Positions 27,600 to 34,776 of a stretch of DNA of 64,000 nt are shown in pieces. The stretch spans positions 494,324 to 558,323 of the forward strand of contig NZ_LGIQ01000007.1 in the NCBI RefSeq assembly GCF_001187725.1, given 5' to 3'. Position numbers and translations under genes: made by a program. The DNA is from Brevibacillus reuszeri (GTDB lineage: Bacteria; Bacillota; Bacilli; Brevibacillales; Brevibacillaceae). The stretch's first letter is position 1. Each line of letters starts with the position of its first letter. Below the pieces are notes generated by a model. That model was not told the origin of the DNA. It saw nothing but the letters and a program-made list of their open reading frames with translations, and did not search any database.

Positions 27600-28025
27600 T
27601 TATTTTATGACAATTTGGACACGTGTCCCATCGGGGTAGCTTTCGAGCTGCTTGGCTACCCATGAGCCAGCTCCACGATTATCGGAAGGAGAGATGTAGG
27701 CAATATCCGCACCTGTTCCTCCTTCTTTGCACATCGCCATTGGCCATTCATCACGGTCCAGCCCGGGCTTGGTCGGGATACCACGAAGAGAAGCATCCCG
27801 GTGCTTGGAGGCATTTTTGCGGTCGATGGTACAGACAGCAGATTGTCCCTTTTCGATGGCTGTCTGAATATGCTTTGCCGTTTCAGGATAACGATCGCTT
27901 GGAAACTCAAGTACAAAATCGGCATCAGTGGTCACGACCGGAGTCGTAGAATCCTGCTGCTCAAGAATCCAAGAACCGAAGCCAATCAAAAGCGCCAGAA
28001 TGAATACGATTAGTTTTTTCTGCAC
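27600..28025 (-). CDS. nucB: Secreted deoxyribonuclease, NucA/NucB family
   Basis: A 141-residue protein: an N-terminal hydrophobic signal or anchor (residues 5-22) and a NucB domain with [20 protein letters not shown], then [16 protein letters not shown], then the catalytic block [13 protein letters not shown] and [12 protein letters not shown]. In Bacillus, NucB is secreted by sporulating cells and degrades extracellular DNA. AAAGGAGAAGCATC precedes the ATG. Sporulation control is inferred from the family; I saw no clear sigma-E promoter. Confidence 0.92.
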   Translation of the reverse strand: MQKKLIVFILALLIGFGSWILEQQDSTTPVVTTDADFVLEFPSDRYPETAKHIQTAIEKGQSAVCTIDRKNASKHRDASLRGIPTKPGLDRDEWPMAMCKEGGTGADIAYISPSDNRGAGSWVAKQLESYPDGTRVQIVIK

Positions 28026-28164
28026 GATGCTTCTCCTTTGGTCATTTCACGGGTACGTCTATGTATTTTCCTTGGGAACAGTGGGAGATTACCGACGCAT
28101 TCGTCCATTATACCAAAAGTTAGCAGCTTTACTGAGCCTTAAATCTGCTGTTTTCAAAAACAGA

Positions 28165-28201
28165 AAAGCCACCCACGGAAAAGGTAGCGGTGGATGACTT
28201 T
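28165..28201 (-). terminator. Terminator of the MFS gene (minus strand)
   Basis: Read on the minus strand, AAAGTCATCCAC pairs with GTGGGTGGCTTT (two wobble pairs) and is followed by TCTGTTTTTG. Confidence 0.6.
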
Positions 28202-28210
28202 CCATCGTCA

Positions 28211-29527
28211 TTACTGATGCTTATCTTTGGCTGCAGGAACCGTCTGAAACAGTCGAGCCATACAAAGCCAGGCAATGATTGGACCGGTTCCGATGGAGAG
28301 AATCAGCCAGTTTAATGTAGTGGGTGAAATACTAATCGAGGTCACGATTAAAAAGATGATAATCCCGACCAAGCGTCCAGCGTCCAGAGCAAATTCACGC
28401 AACACGACATATTCTACGCGATTCCGTGCGCTTTCCTCATTGGTTCCGATCAAATCAAAGATCGTGGAGAGCATGGGTACGGAAAAAAGCGGGTAGGCAA
28501 TTCCAACCGCAATCCCAAAAATAAGCAGGCTTGTATAGCTGACCTGCCAAAAGAACAGCGTGACCACTCCCGACATGATGACAGCTCCGATAAGCATACC
28601 CCACTTGCGATAGCGAACGGTAAGCCATTTAGCAGTGAAATAGTAGCTGACGATACCGACAGCAGACGTGATGAGCCAGTAGTTGCCAAGCGTCATTTCA
28701 CTTTTCGTCGCAATGTAGACCATCAGGCCGATGATGAACCCAAAAAGTCCCTCCCGCAAACCTTGTCCAGCCAGCGCCCCTGCAGCAAATCGCCATTCAG
28801 GATTTTCCCGTAAGCACCGCAGGGCGAATGTCCACGAATAATTGCCCTCGGATTGACGCTTTTTCAGGAAAAAGCTGATGATCACGCCCACAATGAACAG
28901 AGCCAAGGATAGGCCAAAAATGAGCGAGTAGCCGCTATTACCAGGCAAACGGGTAATGAGCAAGCCTGAGATCCATGGAGCCAGCATGCCGCCTCCAGAT
29001 GCTAACAGTCCCGCCCAACCATTAAATCGATCGCGATTGTCGGGACCAGTAATTTCAAAATAGACGACGTTAAAGGCTAACCAGAATAAGCCGACTGCCA
29101 TTCCTTGAATGAATCCGAGCAGAGGCGCATAGGCTGCCGCCTGAGGACCGATCCAGAGCACGACCAGGTAAAAGAGCGCAGATATTGCCATGCCAGCACG
29201 AAGAATATTCATCTTGTTCCCTTGCTTCGCATACCAGCCTGCCAACCAAAATGTCAGTGCCCCGACTAGATGTGTAGTAAACGTAAACCAGGCTATGGGT
29301 GCGAACTGACTTTTGACCTTCCAGAGATAAACGTTGACAAACGTGCCGGATAAAGCACCAGCAGTTATGAACAAAACGTTTACCAGAAGCAGAAGCCTCG
29401 ACTGTTTATCAAGCTGACCATGCTTATGTGGTTCGTGGGTAGAGGGATGTGGACGAGACCAATCCAGACCTGTTTGTTGTGGAGTGTGCCGAAAGGATGG
29501 GAGGCGGCCCTTAGTTTTTTGGTGCAT
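28211..29527 (-). CDS. MFS transporter (YqgE-like)
   Basis: A 438-residue major facilitator protein with 12 predicted helices starting near residue 45. The first 42 residues are an unusual hydrophilic, His/Pro-rich cytoplasmic extension (RHTPQQTGLDWSRPHPSTHE). GGGGGGAAATGT before the ATG supports this long form. Sequence features such as GWAGLLASGGGMLAPWISG and the periplasmic GNSGYSLIFGLS resemble the Bacillus YqgE-type transporters. The substrate is unknown. Confidence 0.85.
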   Translation of the reverse strand: MHQKTKGRLPSFRHTPQQTGLDWSRPHPSTHEPHKHGQLDKQSRLLLLVNVLFITAGALSGTFVNVYLWKVKSQFAPIAWFTFTTHLVGALTFWLAGWYAKQGNKMNILRAGMAISALFYLVVLWIGPQAAAYAPLLGFIQGMAVGLFWLAFNVVYFEITGPDNRDRFNGWAGLLASGGGMLAPWISGLLITRLPGNSGYSLIFGLSLALFIVGVIISFFLKKRQSEGNYSWTFALRCLRENPEWRFAAGALAGQGLREGLFGFIIGLMVYIATKSEMTLGNYWLITSAVGIVSYYFTAKWLTVRYRKWGMLIGAVIMSGVVTLFFWQVSYTSLLIFGIAVGIAYPLFSVPMLSTIFDLIGTNEESARNRVEYVVLREFALDAGRLVGIIIFLIVTSISISPTTLNWLILSIGTGPIIAWLCMARLFQTVPAAKDKHQ

Positions 29528-29600
29528 ACATTTCCCCCCGGTTCATTAAAGTAATACCTGCTTGCACATAACGTACCCCATCAAGCTTTCTTTCAACGAA

Positions 29601-29631
29601 AAAAAGGATAGATACCACGAATTTCCATCCG
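29601..29631 (-). terminator. Possible attenuator hairpin in the MFS leader
   Basis: On the minus strand GGATGG pairs with CTATCC (one G-U pair) and is followed directly by seven T, about 75 bases before the MFS start. Just upstream, GGGGATAGCCCC forms another small hairpin. This could be a terminator in the leader of the MFS mRNA, but no known riboswitch or T-box motif fits. Confidence 0.35.
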
Positions 29632-29698
29632 CTTAAAACGAACGGGGCTATCCCCGGAGCCGTTGAAAGGCTTGGGCGAGTCGCATCAGAGAGCGGTG

Positions 29699-29732
29699 CC
29701 AAAATAAAAACCGGCTCTATCCAAAGAGCCGA
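29699..29732 (-). terminator. Terminator of the DMT transporter gene (minus strand)
   Basis: On the minus strand CGGCTCT pairs with AGAGCCG around TTGGAT and is followed by GTTTTTATTTT. Confidence 0.85.
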
Positions 29733-29737
29733 TTTTC

Positions 29738-30628
29738 TTATGACGCGGAGGCGTGCCCACTCTGCTTGCTACGTCGCCATTTTTTTATGTCAATCTCCGC
29801 AATCAGAACGCTGATCAGAACGAGACTCGCACCAACATAGCCTCGAGCAGAAAGAGTCTCTCCAGCAATCAAAAAAGCAAAAAGAGCGGCGAATACAGGC
29901 TCAAGCGAGAAGATTACCCCTGTATGCGCGGGGGTCGTATATTTTTGGGCAACGGTTTGCACAACAAAGCCGATCGCACTGCACAAAATGCTGAGGGAGA
30001 GCACCGCCAGCCAAGATTCGGAAGTATGAGGCAACTTAGGTGTTTCAAATAAAATAGAACAAATGAGTCCAAACAGAGCAGTAAAGCCAAGCTGATAAAT
30101 GCCTAGCTGGAGCGTATCTGACTCCCCAGCCCATCTGCCAGTCACGATAATATGTGTAGCGTAACAGAGCGCACCAGCCATGCATAATAAATCGCCCTGA
30201 CTGATCTGCAGCTCAGTGCTCAGCGTAAGTAATCCGATACCTACCATAGCAAGCCCAGCGCCGAAAAACACGCGTTTTGGCGGCTTATTCCGCAGCAGAA
30301 TCGAGAGAATCGGAACAAAGATGACGGTGAGACTGACCAAGAAACCAGCTTGTGAAGCGGTTGTCGTCTTCACCCCATTTGTGACGGTAGCAAACACGCC
30401 AAACAGGATTGCTCCGAGTATGCAGGCATGAAGGAGCGTTTTGCGATTCGTTCTGAGCAAGCGCCGGTGAAAAAAAGCTGCGGCGAGTAAGAAAGCTATG
30501 CCAAAACGCACACCGATCAAATTGTAAGTCTCCAAATCCTTTAGTCCCATTTGCATAAATAAATAAGATGATCCCCAAAAAAGGGTACACATTAGCAGAG
30601 CTAAATCAGCCTTTGCCTGCGTTTTCAT
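29738..30628 (-). CDS. DMT superfamily transporter (EamA family)
   Basis: A 296-residue protein with ten helices in two EamA repeats. The first repeat starts LLMCTLFWGSSYLFMQMGLKD and the second ends FSLEPVFAALFAFLIAGE, followed by LSARGYVGASLVLISVLIAE, all typical of RhaT/YdcZ-like metabolite exporters. A basic tail (KKWRRSKQSG) faces the cytoplasm. It is divergent from a LysR gene, which is the likely regulator. Substrate unknown, often amino acids or their analogues. Confidence 0.9.
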   Translation of the reverse strand: MKTQAKADLALLMCTLFWGSSYLFMQMGLKDLETYNLIGVRFGIAFLLAAAFFHRRLLRTNRKTLLHACILGAILFGVFATVTNGVKTTTASQAGFLVSLTVIFVPILSILLRNKPPKRVFFGAGLAMVGIGLLTLSTELQISQGDLLCMAGALCYATHIIVTGRWAGESDTLQLGIYQLGFTALFGLICSILFETPKLPHTSESWLAVLSLSILCSAIGFVVQTVAQKYTTPAHTGVIFSLEPVFAALFAFLIAGETLSARGYVGASLVLISVLIAEIDIKKWRRSKQSGHASAS

Positions 30629-30685
30629 GTCGAGCCTCCTTGCCCAGGTGCTGGGCGATGTCTGTGATGATCAGGGTTGCGCCTT

Positions 30686-30700
30686 ACTCAGTATACGAGT
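30686..30700. promoter_or_regulatory. Interrupted inverted repeat, candidate LysR site
   Basis: ACTC-N7-GAGT lies in the 146-base gap between the divergent DMT and LysR genes, where a LysR operator is expected. The motif is short, so this is tentative. Confidence 0.3.
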
Positions 30701-30774
30701 ATCTTTTAAATAAGAAAAATGAATGTTTATCATCCTTTTCATGAATGAAATTGATGGATTGGAGGCGAGGAGAT

Positions 30775-31650
30775 TTGAGTCTCAGCAAGTTCGAGGTATT
30801 TATTTCGGTGATCGAATCAGGGAGCTTGACCCGTGCAGGAGAGCTACTCGGGCTGACGCAATCGGCTGTCAGCCATGCCATAGCAAGCTTGGAGCGGGAA
30901 TACGGATTTTCGATTTTGACCAGAGGGAGATCCGGCATTAGTCTGACAAGTAATGGAGAGCGATTGCTTCCCTACATGAGTGAGATGCTTCGTGTCAATG
31001 AAAGAATGAAGCAGGAGGTAGCCTCGATCAATGGGATGGAGGTAGGAACAGTCAGAATCGGGACCTTTACCAGTGTCTCTACACAATGGCTGCCAGGAAT
31101 TCTAAAACGGTTTCAAGACAATTATCCGGCGATTGAGATCAAGCTTATGGAAGGGTATTATGACCAGATTGAGTACTGGATTCAAACAGGAGAGGTGGAT
31201 TTCGGCTTCGTATCCTTGCCGACCACAGAGGAACTGGAGACGATCCCTTTGAAAAAGGATCAATTATATTTGCTTGTGACAGATGAGCATCCGCTATACA
31301 ATTGCGAACGTGTCCATGTGAGCCAGCTTGCAGAGGAAACTTTTGTCATGCCGAAAGCAGGCTGCGACAATGATATCCAGCGGCTACTCGCTCAGTATCA
31401 TCTGCAGCCGCGGGTTAAATATGAGGTGGGAGACGATCATGCGATTATTGCGATGGTGCAAAATGGACTGGGAATCAGTATCCTGCCTGAAATGATTTTG
31501 TTCCGACTCCCTGCCAACATCCGCACAATCCCGCTAGAAGGGGAGCATTATCGGTCGCTTGGTATGGCAGCCACATCGTTTGCCAAGCAATCGCCGGCCG
31601 CAAAACGCTTCCTGCCGTACGTAACAGAGTGGGTCGCAGAACAGAAGTAG
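30775..31650 (+). CDS. LysR family transcriptional regulator
   Basis: A 291-residue regulator. The N-terminal helix-turn-helix is visible as FISVIESGSLTRAGELLGLT followed by QSAVSHAIASLE, and the effector domain from residue 90 begins VGTVRIGTFTSVSTQWLPGIL. The start is TTG 30775 with GGAGGCGAGGAGAT just upstream; the in-frame ATG at 30745 has no ribosome binding site. It is divergent from the EamA transporter and probably activates or represses it. It ends one base before the converging YwaF-like gene. Confidence 0.92.
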   Translation: MSLSKFEVFISVIESGSLTRAGELLGLTQSAVSHAIASLEREYGFSILTRGRSGISLTSNGERLLPYMSEMLRVNERMKQEVASINGMEVGTVRIGTFTSVSTQWLPGILKRFQDNYPAIEIKLMEGYYDQIEYWIQTGEVDFGFVSLPTTEELETIPLKKDQLYLLVTDEHPLYNCERVHVSQLAEETFVMPKAGCDNDIQRLLAQYHLQPRVKYEVGDDHAIIAMVQNGLGISILPEMILFRLPANIRTIPLEGEHYRSLGMAATSFAKQSPAAKRFLPYVTEWVAEQK

Positions 31651-31651
31651 A

Positions 31652-32398
31652 CTAGGAGGTAAAATCCTTGCTGCGTTCTTTCGACGTGGGCTTCTTACCC
31701 GCAAATGGTATAAATAGCAGTGAAAACAGAGCCAGAGCGACCCCTTCCAGCGAGAGGATATACCAAGGATATGTGCCCAAAAAATCAATCAGGCTGGCGT
31801 TTTCCGGCTTATGGGACACAAATAAATAGTTGCCTCCCGTCCATTTATTCACCAGCAAGGCAATAATCAGGAGCAGATTCAGAAAGCCCATCGTTTTCCA
31901 AATCGAGCGGAGTACAGGGCGATACCCCTCTACCCAGGTCATGTACAGGCAAGCCAGTACAATTCCGGCATGTGCAAGGAAAAAATGGAAAAACCGAAAA
32001 TGAGGGAACGGGTAAAACAATTCTGGGGTGAGCAATGCTTGTGCGGCACCCGCAATCCCTGCAAAAAAAGTGATTTCATATAGAACGTAATTTTTGCTTA
32101 ATAGCATGAAAGCAGAAAAAAGCAAGGTGACACTACATAACTGCAGAGGCAAGGTATAAGCAGCAGACCAGCTCTCCGTATATACGTGCCAGAGCTGATA
32201 GCACACCTCCGAGAGGAGCAGGAGAGCTGCCAGCACATAGCGCGTGCACTTGCTGACCAAAGGTGTTTGCAGCTTATGCCGATACAGATAAAGAAGCACA
32301 ATCAAAAAGAGTAAGATAAGGAGAGACACAACATGAGAAGAAGAAAATAAACGAAAAGGTTCTCCCGAGATCAAAAAAGAAAAATAAGGGGAATCCAT
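31652..32398 (-). CDS. TIGR02206/YwaF-like integral membrane protein
   Basis: A 248-residue protein with about seven helices. It resembles the YwaF family of Firmicutes: FSSSHVVSLLILLFLIVLL near the start, then CYQLWHVYTESWSAAYTLPL, LCSVTLLFSAFMLL, and PHFRFFHFFLAHAGIVLAC near residue 135. His and Trp residues in the membrane are conserved in this family, whose function is unknown. The ATG at 32398 has AGGAGGCAG upstream; the longer frame to 32461 has none. Confidence 0.85.
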   Translation of the reverse strand: MDSPYFSFLISGEPFRLFSSSHVVSLLILLFLIVLLYLYRHKLQTPLVSKCTRYVLAALLLLSEVCYQLWHVYTESWSAAYTLPLQLCSVTLLFSAFMLLSKNYVLYEITFFAGIAGAAQALLTPELFYPFPHFRFFHFFLAHAGIVLACLYMTWVEGYRPVLRSIWKTMGFLNLLLIIALLVNKWTGGNYLFVSHKPENASLIDFLGTYPWYILSLEGVALALFSLLFIPFAGKKPTSKERSKDFTS

Positions 32399-32537
32399 TT
32401 CTGCCTCCTGAAGTACTTTATTATTTTTTATAATTTGCAAGAATTCACAAAATTTTAACACAAAACAGCTTATTCGATATAAACCTTCCGTTATAATATA
32501 AATAGACTACATTACATCATTGAGAGGAGATATAGTC

Positions 32538-32663
32538 TTGAACTTGGTGCTAACTGAAAAACAATGCAGATCTTGCCAGGCTCGTTTAACAGAGTATGAA
32601 ATCGAAAACAACAATGCTCTTTGCATGGAATGCTACAAAGAAGAGCAAGACGAACAAAAGTAG
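32538..32663 (+). CDS. Tiny zinc-ribbon-like protein
   Basis: A 41-residue ORF that starts at TTG 32538 with AGAGGAGATATAGTC upstream. It contains two CxxC pairs, CRSC and CMEC, 16 residues apart, in an otherwise charged chain (KQCRSCQARLTEYE, LCMECYKEEQDEQ). This is the pattern of a one-knuckle zinc ribbon. Very small proteins of this kind are known in Bacillus, but I cannot name a homologue. A terminator at 32715 follows. Confidence 0.65.
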   Translation: MNLVLTEKQCRSCQARLTEYEIENNNALCMECYKEEQDEQK

Positions 32664-32714
32664 TCACAACATGATGAAAGGCAGCCCGCTGCCCCACATG
32701 AGATAGATGTAGTG

Positions 32715-32756
32715 AATCATAACCCTCTCTTATATAGAGAGGGTTATGATTTTTCT
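32715..32756. terminator. Bidirectional terminator between two tiny genes
   Basis: AATCATAACCCTCTC pairs exactly with GAGAGGGTTATGATT around a seven-base loop, with T on the plus side. The TAA stop of the minus-strand gene (32744-32746) lies inside the right arm. Confidence 0.85.
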
Positions 32757-32911
32757 GGCAACTTTTCAAAAATAACGAGTAAAAACGTTGCGATCGGACC
32801 CAGAAACAGAGACAAGAGAAACCAATTCAAGCCGCTGCGGTTTTTCGATTGGGCTAATCCAGCATTGATTAACGCAAGTGTCCCCCACCCGATTCCATAT
32901 TGACTTTCCAT
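32744..32911 (-). CDS. Small membrane protein
   Basis: A 55-residue ORF with a strong AAAGGGAGGG site ten bases before its ATG at 32911. It starts MESQYGIGWGTLALINAGLA, followed by a basic stretch QSKNRSG and one helix (LNWFLLSLFLGPIATFLLVI). The glycine-rich first segment may be a second short membrane helix. Similar short helix-turn-helix membrane proteins are common and mostly uncharacterised in Firmicutes. It converges with the zinc-ribbon gene. Confidence 0.6.
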   Translation of the reverse strand: MESQYGIGWGTLALINAGLAQSKNRSGLNWFLLSLFLGPIATFLLVIFEKLPEKS

Positions 32912-33036
32912 TTTCGTGAAACCCTCCCTTTCTATAACAATTCGATAAAAATAACCACCAAATCATACCATATTTCCATTTCATTTCAAAAATTCGTTCA
33001 AGGACCCATTTTGCTTGTCAGATGATAAAGAATATA

Positions 33037-33065
33037 TTGAATTTACTTTATTGCATTACTAAACT
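33037..33065 (+). promoter_or_regulatory. Predicted promoter with overlapping direct repeat
   Basis: TTGAAT (33037-33042) and TAAACT (33060-33065) are 17 bases apart. The ten-base word ACTAAAATGA begins inside the -10 (33063-33072) and recurs at 33090-33099, 27 bases on. The repeat is a candidate operator for the neighbouring PucR-type regulator. Confidence 0.5.
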
Positions 33066-33121
33066 AAAATGATAATAAGGTAACGCTTTACTAAAATGAA
33101 ACAAAGGGAGACAGAAAGCCG

Positions 33122-34705
33122 ATGAAGCGAGTGGCTATAGTAGGAAGCAGCGGAGGGAATTTGTATAATCTCGGTGGCAAAGACCCCGAAAAGCTGTTAC
33201 AGGAGATCATCAATCAGACAAAGGCTGGCAATATTCAGATTGCGTGGATTCAATTTGTCGCAGCACAAGGCTCAATGGATATGGCTGGAAAAGATACATT
33301 ATCAACGGTGTATGCGTGGGATGAAACGGAAAGCAAAATCGTAACAAGGTTTCACGGGAGCTTAAAAGAATGCAACGATTATGTGCAGGAGCTGGACGAG
33401 GCACTATCCGCTGACATCGAGCAGGGACTGGTAGACGGGCTAATCACTATGAGCGCGGACCCGGATGGAGCAAACCATCGTGCAATCACAACTGCGGTGA
33501 ATAAGCAAATACCGATTGTCGGAACGGGCGGAACTTCTATGGCATTGATCAGTGCCAAAGGAGCAAAAGTGGTTCTGACTTCGGGGACCACAGGTACAAC
33601 CAACCGTACGAGGGCGATCAGCTTTATGACGGCGTTGTGCAAGCACTGGGGGATCTCGTATCGCCCCATGATCGGTGATTCCAAGGAGTCATCAGGAATA
33701 TCAGCCAGCCCCTGGAAGCGAATCAATATACGCGGAATCATGATGTCATCTTTGCCTGGTTTTATCGCGCTCGCTCTCGTTTTGGCGCTAAGTAAAATAC
33801 CTGGTCTGGACATGCTCGGTAGCGTGTTCGATGTATTGATCAAAGCATTGCCTGTCGTGATCGCGGCGATTGCAGCCAAGCAAGTATCGGACATGGAGGA
33901 AGTATCGGTCGTGGCAGGTGTTTTAGCTGGTGTCTTGTCGATGGATGGAGGGATTATCGGGGGAATGATTGGCGGGATCGGTGCAGGACTTCTCGTGAAC
34001 GTCCTTTTCCGTAAATGCATTGAGTGGCGTTTTCCCACAACGACTGTAAATATCATCGCTGGGGGCATATCGGGTCTAGTCGCAGGCTTGCTTGTCTTCT
34101 ACTTGCTGGCACCGATTGCGCTTCAGGCGGGTGAATGGGTAAAGGTGCTGATCGAAGGGGCGGTTTCCTTCAGTCCGATTCTGGCTGGCTTAATGGCGGG
34201 ACTGCTGATTTGGCCTGCAATTATCGGAGGAGTCTATCACGCAGCGATTTTGCCGATCGTCCTTTTGGAGATGGAGAAAACAGGAAACAGTTTTTTGGGA
34301 GCCGTGGACATGGTTGGCCTGGTCATGGTATCAGCAGGTATCACACTGGCAAACATCGTTTCACCGAGAGACAAAAGTGAAGCGACAGTTGCAACACCCG
34401 GTTTTTTGATCAATATGGGCTTTGGAACGTTTGTGGAAGCAGCATATCCCTTTATGTTTTCCAACAAACTCGTATTTTCAGGGGCGATTATTTCTTCAGG
34501 GATCGCGGGAATGATGGTAGGCGTGTTTGACGTCAGAGGCACCGCGTACGTTCCATCTGTGATGGCGCCACTTTTGTCCAACAATATGCTCGGATTTATG
34601 ATTGCGATGGCAACAGGGCTTGTCTGTGCATTCTTGTTTACTTTTATCGCGAACCGAATGGCCAAGAAAAGAGGCAAAGAGTCACTCGAAAAAATAAGTG
34701 CGTGA
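33122..34705 (+). CDS. PTS EIIC-like membrane protein fused to an N-terminal alpha/beta domain
   Basis: Residues 1-190 are soluble with glycine-rich loops (VAIVGSSGGNLYNLGG, VGTGGTSMALIS, SGTTGTTNRTRA) that suggest a phosphate- or nucleotide-binding Rossmann-like fold. Residues 200-515 hold about nine helices that resemble the fructose-type EIIC: repeated GGIIGGMIGGIGAG segments and FGTFVEAAYPFMF, similar to the GI(T/S)E-x-AIPF substrate loop. No EIIA or EIIB phosphorylation motif is seen, so it may not be a true phosphotransferase. GGGAGACAGAAAGCCG precedes the ATG. Confidence 0.75.
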   Translation: MKRVAIVGSSGGNLYNLGGKDPEKLLQEIINQTKAGNIQIAWIQFVAAQGSMDMAGKDTLSTVYAWDETESKIVTRFHGSLKECNDYVQELDEALSADIEQGLVDGLITMSADPDGANHRAITTAVNKQIPIVGTGGTSMALISAKGAKVVLTSGTTGTTNRTRAISFMTALCKHWGISYRPMIGDSKESSGISASPWKRINIRGIMMSSLPGFIALALVLALSKIPGLDMLGSVFDVLIKALPVVIAAIAAKQVSDMEEVSVVAGVLAGVLSMDGGIIGGMIGGIGAGLLVNVLFRKCIEWRFPTTTVNIIAGGISGLVAGLLVFYLLAPIALQAGEWVKVLIEGAVSFSPILAGLMAGLLIWPAIIGGVYHAAILPIVLLEMEKTGNSFLGAVDMVGLVMVSAGITLANIVSPRDKSEATVATPGFLINMGFGTFVEAAYPFMFSNKLVFSGAIISSGIAGMMVGVFDVRGTAYVPSVMAPLLSNNMLGFMIAMATGLVCAFLFTFIANRMAKKRGKESLEKISA

Positions 34706-34731
34706 AGCTTTTTTGTTCTGAAAAACGGTAC

Positions 34732-34768
34732 ACCCCAGCCCCTGTAATCAGGTGTAGGCTGGGGTTTT
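34732..34768. terminator. Terminator between EIIC-like and PucR genes
   Basis: ACCCCAGCC pairs with GGCTGGGGT around a seventeen-base loop, followed by six T. A weaker A-rich left flank could also serve the converging regulator gene. Confidence 0.85.
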
Positions 34769-34776
34769 TTGCGTAT

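Noticed and set aside
29641..29700. T-box leader before the MFS gene
   Set aside because: A GGCACCGCT-like word is present on the minus strand but the T-box core (TGGNACCGCG) and specifier structure are not.
32766..32984. 72-codon minus-strand frame over the small membrane protein
   Set aside because: The other frame, starting at 32911, has a strong ribosome binding site and a clean membrane helix, whereas this one has neither.
33078..33094. Catabolite (cre) site before the EIIC-like gene
   Set aside because: GGTAACGCTTTAC shares only the CG centre with the cre consensus; too many other positions differ.
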